In this document: piece by piece, positions 45,223-51,580 of the stretch
How the letters are laid out: each line of letters begins with the position of its first letter
Position numbering within the stretch: the stretch's first letter is position 1
NCBI GenBank assembly: GCA_948957135.1
Contig: CARDBT010000006.1
Span: 1-64,000, forward strand
DNA length: 64,000 nt
Reading direction: 5' to 3'
Source: COE1 sp910588595
Lineage (GTDB): Bacteria; Bacillota; Clostridia; Lachnospirales; Lachnospiraceae
Position numbers and translations under genes: made by a program
Notes under the pieces: model-generated
The model's input: the letters and a program-made list of their open reading frames with translations, nothing else
Databases searched by the model: none
What the model was told of the DNA's origin: nothing

Positions 45223-45888
45223 TTACTCCACGATCTTTCCGTCCTCAATGCGGACAATCCGATCTGCAAGACGGGCTATGTCGTCATTGTGGGTAATCAT
45301 CACAACAGTTTGCCGGAACTCCGCACTGGTGCGTTTGATAAGCCCCAGCACCTCGGCGCTGGTCTTACTGTCAAGGTTGCCGGTCGGCTCGTCGGCCAGC
45401 ACAATAGCCGGTTTGGTAATCAGAGCGCGGGCAATCGCCACACGCTGCTGCTGTCCGCCGGAAAGATTGTTCGGCATATTTTTCAGTTTATCTTCCAGCC
45501 CCAGCAGGTGAACGATTTCGTCCAAAAACTTCTGATCCACCGTATCCCCGTCCAGCTCCACCGGCAGGACGATATTCTCATACACATTCAGGATGGGAAC
45601 AAGGTTATAGTTCTGGAAGATAAAGCCGATGTTGCGGCGGCGGAAGATGGTGAGCTGTTCGTCGTTCTTCTTTGCCAGTTCTTCGCCCCGGACAATCACG
45701 GTTCCGCTGGTGGGAGTGTCCAGCCCGCCCATCATGTGAAGCAGGGTAGACTTGCCGCTGCCGGAGGTTCCCACAACGGCCACAAACTCGCCGTCCTCCA
45801 CGGAGAAGTTCACGCCGTCAAGGGCGCGGGTAATGTTCGGCTCTGTACCGTAATACTTTTTCAGGTCAATAGTCTGTAAAACGCTCAT
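45223..45888 (-). CDS. ABC transporter ATP-binding protein (MacB/LolD type)
   Basis: A 221-residue ATPase: Walker A VVGTSGSGKSTLLHMMGG, Q-loop FIFQNYNLVP, signature NNLSGGQQQRVAIARAL, Walker B IVLADEPTGNLDS and H-loop VMITHND. ATG 45888 is preceded by GAAAGGAG; an open upstream extension has no ribosome site and crosses the promoter. It drives the permease encoded immediately downstream. Confidence 0.95.
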   Translation of the reverse strand: MSVLQTIDLKKYYGTEPNITRALDGVNFSVEDGEFVAVVGTSGSGKSTLLHMMGGLDTPTSGTVIVRGEELAKKNDEQLTIFRRRNIGFIFQNYNLVPILNVYENIVLPVELDGDTVDQKFLDEIVHLLGLEDKLKNMPNNLSGGQQQRVAIARALITKPAIVLADEPTGNLDSKTSAEVLGLIKRTSAEFRQTVVMITHNDDIARLADRIVRIEDGKIVE

Positions 45889-45930
45889 ACTCAAAACTCC
45901 TTTCAAGGCTTTCTGCCTGTTGATAAGGGT

Positions 45931-45959
45931 ATTGTAAAACCCAAATGTCCGCGAAATGT
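45931..45959 (-). promoter_or_regulatory. Shared operator-promoter, copy 2 (ABC transporter)
   Basis: Reverse strand ACATTT, 5 bp, ACATTT, 6 bp, TACAAT (forward ATTGTA 45931-45936; AAATGT 45943-45948 and 45954-45959). Additional half-sites lie at 45996-46001 (same orientation) and ~46012-46020 (inverted). Confidence 0.75.
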
Positions 45960-46065
45960 TACAGCGGCCAAAAAATTTCATTGAAAATCGGGGTGAAATG
46001 TTACAACGCTCGGACATTTCAAAAAAATTTACGGCGGGCAGCCGGAAATGGCCGTCCGCCGCGTT

Positions 46066-47097
46066 CTATTTTGTAGGCAGCATAATGGAAAATTCCGAAC
46101 CCCTGCCCGGCTCCGAAACCACTTTGATATAGCCGCCCTGCCGCGTTACGATCTCGCGGGCCAGATACAGGCCAATGCCCACGCCCTGCTGTTCGTGTAC
46201 TTCTTCCTCACGATAGAAGCGCCGGAAGATGGCGGCCTGATTGCTTTCGGAAATGCCCTTGCCGGTGTCGGTCACTTTGATCTCCACATACATTTCCCAC
46301 AGCACCACCGACACAGCGATTTTCCCGCCTGCCGGGGTGTACTTCACCGCATTGTCCAGCAGGTTAAAGAGGGCTTCGGATGTCCACTTGCTGTCATGGA
46401 AAACGGTCAAATCCTCCGGGCAATCCACGGACACGGCAATTTCCTTTCTCTCCGCTGCATACACGATCCCACTCATGGCCTGCGCCACGCTATCAAAAAG
46501 GCGGCCCGGTTTCTTGTCCAACTGGATCACGCCCGTTTCCAGCCGGGAGGTTTTCACAAGGGCCTGAAAGAGAAAGTCCAGCTTATCCGTCTGGCTGCGG
46601 ATTCCCCGGATAAAGTCGGTGCGCTCCGCCTCGGTCATAGGCTTTTCCAGCAGGGTGTCCGTCGCCATTTTCAGATTGTTTACCGGCGTTTTCACCTGAT
46701 GGGAAATATCTGATACAAGGGTCTGTAACTCCTGCCGTTCCTCGTCCACCCGGCGGCGGTTCTCCTGCATGATCTGGTAAAGCCTTGCCAGCCGATGTCC
46801 GATTCTGGCAAGCTGGGTTTCGCTGTCCTCTGGGCGCTGGGGTGCTTCATTTCCGGCGATCATGTGGTCTAAGGTCTGGCACAGGTCAGCGGTAAACTGC
46901 GACAGCCGCTTTCCAAACGCCTGCGTCAGTACAAAAATCCCCACAAGGGCGCACAGCAGCAGCGCCCCGCCAGTCAGCAGCACCGCAGCCTGTTTTGTCA
47001 CAAAAAACAGGGCTATGGTAATCCCGGACATGGAGAGGACAAGCCCCATTGCTACCCGGCCAAACAGCCGCTTTACCGAGAGGTTTTGAAACTTCAT
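46066..47097 (-). CDS. Sensor histidine kinase with short sensor loop
   Basis: A ~343-residue kinase. Two membrane helices near residues 14-32 and 38-58 are joined by only a few residues, the layout of intramembrane-sensing kinases. The H-box is LVSDISHQVKTPVNNLKMA. The catalytic domain has the N-box NLLDNAVKYTP and G-boxes DTGKGIS and GVGIGLYLAREIV. ATG 47097 overlaps the regulator stop by 4 bp and has GGAGGCGAGG upstream. It probably detects an antimicrobial or its transporter, like BceS-type kinases, though this is by analogy. Confidence 0.93.
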   Translation of the reverse strand: MKFQNLSVKRLFGRVAMGLVLSMSGITIALFFVTKQAAVLLTGGALLLCALVGIFVLTQAFGKRLSQFTADLCQTLDHMIAGNEAPQRPEDSETQLARIGHRLARLYQIMQENRRRVDEERQELQTLVSDISHQVKTPVNNLKMATDTLLEKPMTEAERTDFIRGIRSQTDKLDFLFQALVKTSRLETGVIQLDKKPGRLFDSVAQAMSGIVYAAERKEIAVSVDCPEDLTVFHDSKWTSEALFNLLDNAVKYTPAGGKIAVSVVLWEMYVEIKVTDTGKGISESNQAAIFRRFYREEEVHEQQGVGIGLYLAREIVTRQGGYIKVVSEPGRGSEFSIMLPTK

Positions 47098-47786
47098 TTT
47101 GCCTCGCCTCCCGTCCACTGATAGCCCATGCCGTAAACGGTCTTGATGTAGGGCGCGCCGCCGTCGGATTCAATCTTGCTGCGAATCCGGCTGATGGAGG
47201 TTGTCAGGGTGTGTTCGTCCACAAACCTCTCGTCTATATCCCACAGCTTTTCCAAAAGCTGCCCACGGGTCAGCACTTGCCGGGGATTTTTACGGAACAG
47301 GTTCAGCATTTTGTACTCCATCGGGGATAGGGTCAGGAACTTGCCGTTTAAGGAAGCCGTCTGCTCCGAGAAGTCCAGAAACAGCCGCCCGTCGTCGTAA
47401 ATGTCCTTGGCCGGTTTGTGGTGTTCCAGCATGGCGAACATGGCTTTGATTTTCCGCTGCAAAGCTCCGATTACAAAGGGCTTTGTGATGTAGTCCACCG
47501 CGCCCACCTCATAGCCCCGTATCTGGTCGCTCTCCTGATCGTTGGCGGTCAGGAAAATCACGATGGTGTCCGGGTGCTGGGGCTTTATCAGCTTGCACAG
47601 CTCAAAACCGTTCCCGTCCGGCAGGTTGATGTCCAGCAGCACTAAATCAAATTCCCGCTGGCGGATGGCTTCGGCTGCGGTTCTGGCATTTAGGGCAGAA
47701 GTCACGCCGTAGCCGTCTGCGGTCAGGTTATAGGCTAACATCTTATTCAAAAAACTGTCGTCCTCGACAATTAAAATCTGCTTCAT
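47094..47786 (-). CDS. OmpR-family response regulator
   Basis: A 230-residue regulator. Receiver: acidic pair in LIVEDDSFL, phosphoacceptor Asp in LVLLDINLPDGNG, and Lys in DYITKPF. The C-terminal winged helix (LSPMEYKMLNLFRKNPRQVLTR, then RSKIESDGGAPYIKTVYGMGYQW) is OmpR/PhoB type. Such proteins bind as dimers to direct repeats spaced ~11 bp, exactly the spacing of ACATTT repeats at the three module promoters, including its own. ATG 47786 has GGAAGTGAGG upstream. Confidence 0.95.
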   Translation of the reverse strand: MKQILIVEDDSFLNKMLAYNLTADGYGVTSALNARTAAEAIRQREFDLVLLDINLPDGNGFELCKLIKPQHPDTIVIFLTANDQESDQIRGYEVGAVDYITKPFVIGALQRKIKAMFAMLEHHKPAKDIYDDGRLFLDFSEQTASLNGKFLTLSPMEYKMLNLFRKNPRQVLTRGQLLEKLWDIDERFVDEHTLTTSISRIRSKIESDGGAPYIKTVYGMGYQWTGGEAK

Positions 47787-47814
47787 ATCCTCACTTCCTT
47801 TGCTTTTTGCAGAT

Positions 47815-47843
47815 AGTATAACAGGCAAATGTCCGCGAAATGT
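47815..47843 (-). promoter_or_regulatory. Shared operator-promoter, copy 3 (two-component system)
   Basis: Reverse strand ACATTT, 5 bp, ACATTT, 6 bp, TATACT preceded by TGT (extended -10). In forward coordinates AGTATA is 47815-47820 and AAATGT 47827-47832 and 47838-47843. This implies autoregulation. Confidence 0.75.
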
Positions 47844-48006
47844 TACAGCGGACGGATTTTTTCAAAAAAGTGCTTTTTCTTTATTATAGGATAGCCCGCC
47901 TTTCCGTACAAGGCACAAAATATGAATTATAAAGTTTAATATTCCTGCATATAGCAACATTCCATTGAGAAAATATGAAATATACAATGTAGATGGGTGG
48001 TGCTAT

Positions 48007-48375
48007 ATGGCAAATATCAAAGATTGTCCCGGCTTTGAAACTTTCGGCGCGGATGTAAAAGAGGCGCGGAAAGTAAAGCAGTTATCGCGTAAGACGCTGG
48101 CAGAACAGGTCAATATCGACTGGCGCTATCTTGCCAACATCGAAAATGACGGCACGATTCCCAGCCTGCCGGTTATCATACAGCTTATCAAAATCTGCGG
48201 ACTTCCCGTGGAACGGTATTTTAACCCGGAGATTATGCGGGAGGAAAGCGCACAGCGGCAGCGGGTCAGCCACAAGCTGAAACTCTGCCCGGAAGAATTT
48301 CTGCCGATCATCGAGGGCGCGATTGACGGGGCCATTCAAATTCAACAGAAGAATGACGAAACGGAGGGTGCATGA
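48007..48375 (+). CDS. XRE-family helix-turn-helix regulator
   Basis: A 122-residue protein. The HTH covers about residues 13-65 (ADVKEARKVKQLSRKTLAEQ, then WRYLANIENDGTIPSLPVII), and a C-terminal dimerization-like part follows. The ATG at 48007 follows GGGTGGTG; the frame is open to 47965. It is divergent from the two-component operon and precedes the mobilization region, so it probably regulates transfer or maintenance functions. Confidence 0.87.
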   Translation: MANIKDCPGFETFGADVKEARKVKQLSRKTLAEQVNIDWRYLANIENDGTIPSLPVIIQLIKICGLPVERYFNPEIMREESAQRQRVSHKLKLCPEEFLPIIEGAIDGAIQIQQKNDETEGA

Positions 48376-48517
48376 CAACCCTCTGTTTTGTTTTTGGGAG
48401 GACGCAAGCTGCGCCCTCTCTTTTTTTGTGCGGTTTTCGGAAAAACCGGGATTTTGCGGGTATTTCCTTGGGGTCAGAACGCTTTTTAGGGGAAGAAGAA
48501 CAAAGACAGCAAGCATA

Positions 48518-48577
48518 GGGAGTGTAGCCACACTCCCGGCAAACGGCTTCCCGTTTGTATCTTGGGGAAGTCCCCAA
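48518..48577 (+). other. Candidate oriT: three consecutive hairpins before mobC
   Basis: GGGAGTGT/ACACTCCC (48518-48537, loop AGCC), AAACGG/CCGTTT (48541-48556) and TTGGGGA/TCCCCAA (48562-48577) lie within 60 bp, 27 bp before the mobC start. Position next to mobC-mobA is where such elements keep their transfer origin; no nic site is assigned. Confidence 0.5.
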
Positions 48578-48603
48578 ACCCCTGAATGAATGGAGGTGAG
48601 AAA

Positions 48604-48933
48604 GTGGCAAACCGAAAACGGAAGTTTGTGCTGCGCGTCCCGGTGACGCCGGAGGAACGGGTGCTGATCCAGCAGAAGATGGCCCAGCTTGGCACAAAGA
48701 ACTTTTCTGCCTACGCCCGGAAAATGCTGATTGACGGCTATATCGTCCACATCGACACCGGCCCCGTCCGGGCGCAGACCGCAGAGCTGCAAAAGATCGG
48801 CGTCAACATCAACCAGATTGCAAGGCGTATCAACAGTACCGGGACTGTGTACGCGCAGGACTTGGAGGACATCAAGGGGGCGCTGGCACAGATATGGCAG
48901 TTACAAAGATCCATCCTATCAAGTCAACGCTGA
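48604..48933 (+). CDS. mobC: MobC-like relaxosome protein
   Basis: About 109 residues. It has an N-terminal ribbon-helix-helix-like part (RKFVLRVPVTPEERVLIQQKM) and the MobC family core TAELQKIGVNINQIARRINS. MobC proteins bind oriT and help open it for the relaxase. The GTG at 48604 follows GGAGGTGAG; an ATG at 48586 would place that ribosome site inside the gene. It overlaps mobA by 40 bp, indicating coupled expression. Confidence 0.87.
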   Translation: MANRKRKFVLRVPVTPEERVLIQQKMAQLGTKNFSAYARKMLIDGYIVHIDTGPVRAQTAELQKIGVNINQIARRINSTGTVYAQDLEDIKGALAQIWQLQRSILSSQR

Positions 48934-50228
48934 AAAAGGCGCTGGACTACATCGAGAACCCGGACAAGACCGATGAAAAGCTGTTCGTTTCTTCCTATGG
49001 CTGTTCCTATGAAACTGCGGATATTGAATTTCAAATGCTGTTAGATCAGGCGTACCAAAAGGGCAACAATCTGGCCCACCACCTGATACAAGCCTTTGAA
49101 CCGGGGGAAAGCACAGCGGAGCAGGCCCATGAGATCGGGCGGCAGCTTGCCGATGAGGTGCTGCAAGGTAAATATCCCTATGTGATTACCACCCACATAG
49201 ACAAGGGCCACCTGCATAACCACATCATTTTCTGCGCCGTGGATATGGCAAACCAGCGCAAGTACATTTCCAACCGCCAAAGCTACGCCTTTATCCGGCG
49301 CACCAGTGACCGGCTGTGCAAGGAACACGGCCTGTCTGTGGTAAAGCCCGGCAAAGACAAGGGCAAGACCTACGCCGAGTGGGACGCACAGAAAAAGGGC
49401 AAGAGCTGGAAAGCAAAACTGAAAATCGCTATCGACGCGGCCATTCCGCAGGCCAAAGACTTTGACGGCTTTTTGCGGCTCATGGAGGCGCAGGGCTATG
49501 AAGTCAAACAGGGCAAGTTTATTTCATTCCGCGCCCCCGGACAGGAACGCTTCACCCGCTGCAAGACCTTGGGGGAGGATTACACCGAGGAACGGATCAA
49601 CCAGCGGATCAAGGGCATTGCCATTGACCGGGGGCCGCACAGAAGAAGCGCCGGGGAAATCTCCCTGCGGATCGCCTTGGAGGACAGTATCAAGGCCCAG
49701 CAGTCGGCGGGCTATGCGCGGTGGGCGAAGCTGCACAACTTGAAGCAGGCCGCCAATTCCTTAAACTTCATCACAGAACACCAGATCGACAGCTACGAGG
49801 GCTTGGAAAGCAGGCTGGCCGAGATCAGCGCGGCAAACGACGCGGCGGCCTCCGCCCTGAAAGACGCAGAACGCCGCCTTGGGGATATGGCGCTGCTGAT
49901 AAAAAACCTCTCTGCCTACAAGCAGCTCCGGCCTGTGGCGCTGGAACTGCGAAACGCCAAAGACAAGGCCGCGTTCCGGCGGCAGCATGAAAGCCAACTG
50001 ATCTTGTATGAGGCGGCGGCAAAGGCGCTCAAAGAGGCCGGGGTCACAAAGCTCCCCAACCTGTACGCCCTCAAAACCGAGTATAAAAAGCTGGACGCAG
50101 AACGGGAACGGCTGTCCGCACAGTACAGCGAAGCGAAACAGAAATTGAAAGAATACGGCATTGTTAAACAGAATGTAGACAGCATTTTGCGGACAGCGCC
50201 GGGAAAGGAGCATACGCAGGAACGATGA
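48894..50228 (+). CDS. mobA: Relaxase/mobilization nuclease (MOB_P-like)
   Basis: A 444-residue relaxase. A candidate catalytic Tyr19 lies in KKALDYIENPDKT, and the metal-binding histidines are in AHHLIQAF and ITTHIDKGHLHNHIIF (His101-His110). This is the three-motif pattern of relaxases that nick oriT and pilot single-stranded DNA. The C-terminal half is a long helical, coiled-coil-like region. It starts within mobC and overlaps the Cys-rich gene by 4 bp, so the three form one transcription unit. Confidence 0.92.
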   Translation: MAVTKIHPIKSTLKKALDYIENPDKTDEKLFVSSYGCSYETADIEFQMLLDQAYQKGNNLAHHLIQAFEPGESTAEQAHEIGRQLADEVLQGKYPYVITTHIDKGHLHNHIIFCAVDMANQRKYISNRQSYAFIRRTSDRLCKEHGLSVVKPGKDKGKTYAEWDAQKKGKSWKAKLKIAIDAAIPQAKDFDGFLRLMEAQGYEVKQGKFISFRAPGQERFTRCKTLGEDYTEERINQRIKGIAIDRGPHRRSAGEISLRIALEDSIKAQQSAGYARWAKLHNLKQAANSLNFITEHQIDSYEGLESRLAEISAANDAAASALKDAERRLGDMALLIKNLSAYKQLRPVALELRNAKDKAAFRRQHESQLILYEAAAKALKEAGVTKLPNLYALKTEYKKLDAERERLSAQYSEAKQKLKEYGIVKQNVDSILRTAPGKEHTQER

Positions 50229-50596
50229 ACATACCGAGAATGAGTTACCCCCAATACCGCAAGGCCCGCAGGCTCGCCCATGAGTGCTGCAACTACTGTA
50301 ACGGAAACTGCCTCCTGCTGGACGATGGGGAGGAATGTGTCTGTGTGCAGAGTATTTCCTATTCGCTGCTGTGCCGGTGGTTCAAGGTGGCCGTCCTGCC
50401 GCTGGACGCGGCCCTGTGCGCCGAGATCACCAAAGGCCGGGACGAGATCAAACGCTGCGCCGTCTGCGGGGCGGCGTTTACGCCCAACTCCAACCGGGCC
50501 AAATACTGCCCGGATTGTGCGGTGCAGGTACGCCGGAAGAAAGAGGCGGAACGCCAGCGGAAAAGATACCTCCTGTCTACGCATTTAGGGCGGTAA
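50225..50596 (+). CDS. Cysteine-rich VLP-type protein
   Basis: A 123-residue protein with two cysteine clusters: CCNYCNGNC with ECVCVQ near 22-42, and CAVCGAAFTPNSNRAKYCPDC near 78-98, which is a zinc-ribbon. The C-terminus is highly basic. This family regularly follows MobA in Firmicute integrative elements; its function is not established. The ATG overlaps the mobA stop. Confidence 0.8.
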   Translation: MNIPRMSYPQYRKARRLAHECCNYCNGNCLLLDDGEECVCVQSISYSLLCRWFKVAVLPLDAALCAEITKGRDEIKRCAVCGAAFTPNSNRAKYCPDCAVQVRRKKEAERQRKRYLLSTHLGR

Positions 50597-50761
50597 AAGT
50601 CCACGGAAATCAAGGGTTTTTCCGCATGGTCGGCAGGCAGGTGGATAAAGTTATCCTGTTCCCCCAAAAACAGGGTTCTAAATGCGGGAAAATGGACAAA
50701 AAAGAAGCGCTGGGACAAAGACAGCTTTTTAGGTTTTTGTCCCGGCTGAATGATTTTGGCA

Positions 50762-50790
50762 TGGACACTGATTTTGTGCAATGCTATAAT
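50762..50790 (+). promoter_or_regulatory. Promoter of the acetyltransferase cargo gene
   Basis: TGGACA (50762-50767), 17 bp, TATAAT (50785-50790) with TGC before it. It lies 28 bp before the acetyltransferase ATG. No gene is seen in the 50597-50761 stretch. Confidence 0.7.
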
Positions 50791-50817
50791 TGAGTAAATT
50801 TGAATTGAGGTGTACTT

Positions 50818-51324
50818 ATGCTTTATTATAGAACTCTGGAATTAAACCAAATAGAAGATTTTTGGAAGTTATTAAACACTTTGGACGCTGAAACAGATTA
50901 TATGATGTATGAACCAAATGAGAGAACCCAGACCACAAATGTTCAAGAATTAAAAAATGATATTGAAAATAATGTGATTTGTGGAAGTGATTTTTTACAA
51001 GTGGCAATGGAAAATCAAAAAATGGTTGGCTATATTCGGGCAGAACGGGGAAAGTTTAATCGGATTCTTCATACAGCATATATTGTAGTAGGCATTTTGA
51101 AAGATTATAGAGGTAAAGGAATCGGTACATCTTTTTTTGAAATGCTGAATTGTTGGGCAAAGGAAAATGGAATTAAGAGACTGGAACTTACTGTTGAATG
51201 TTGCAATGAAACAGCAAGACACTTGTATGAAAAAAGTGGTTTTAAGATTGAGGGAACAAGGGAGAAATCCATGTTCGTCAACGGCTCCTTTGTTGATGAA
51301 TTTTATATGGCAAAAATTTTGTGA
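50818..51324 (+). CDS. GNAT-family N-acetyltransferase (cargo)
   Basis: A 168-residue acetyltransferase. Acetyl-CoA-binding motif A reads VGILKDYRGKGIGTSFFEML, and the final strand region KRLELTVECCNETARHLYEKSGF is typical. The substrate is unknown; relatives acetylate amines, peptides or antibiotics. The gene is markedly AT-rich compared with the flanking GC-rich mobilization genes and has its own promoter and terminator, so it appears to be a recent cargo insertion. GAGGTG precedes the ATG. Confidence 0.88.
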   Translation: MLYYRTLELNQIEDFWKLLNTLDAETDYMMYEPNERTQTTNVQELKNDIENNVICGSDFLQVAMENQKMVGYIRAERGKFNRILHTAYIVVGILKDYRGKGIGTSFFEMLNCWAKENGIKRLELTVECCNETARHLYEKSGFKIEGTREKSMFVNGSFVDEFYMAKIL

Positions 51325-51333
51325 AAAAGAAAT

Positions 51334-51374
51334 GCCGGACGCAGAGGCTTTGACACCTCCGCACCCGGCGTTTT
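51334..51374 (+). terminator. Terminator after the acetyltransferase gene
   Basis: GCCGG/CCGGC outer and AGAGG/CCTCC inner stems (51334-51369) are followed by TTTT. Confidence 0.65.
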
Positions 51375-51376
51375 GC

Positions 51377-51577
51377 TTATTCGTCTGTGAAGTGGAACCG
51401 CTGCGCCGCAAAGTCGGCGTCGCTCATGGCGTCCAGCTTATCGGCGGTCTGGCAGGCCAGCGCTGCCATTTCCTTGTCCATGTCCGGCAAAGCTGCCCGG
51501 AGATTTGCCGCCGTCCTGCGGCGGTCGGCGTTGTGGTACAGACAGATCAGGTTTTCTTCTTCCACGGTGAAATACAT
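51377..51577 (-). CDS. Small conserved transposon protein
   Basis: A 66-residue acidic protein with a regular helical pattern (LICLYHNADRRRTAANLRAAL, then MDKEMAALACQTADKLDAMSD). Similar small proteins sit downstream of the large ArdC/YodL-type gene in Tn1549-like elements; no function is known. It starts 4 bp after the stop of the upstream gene on the same strand. Confidence 0.65.
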   Translation of the reverse strand: MYFTVEEENLICLYHNADRRRTAANLRAALPDMDKEMAALACQTADKLDAMSDADFAAQRFHFTDE

Positions 51578-51580
51578 TCC

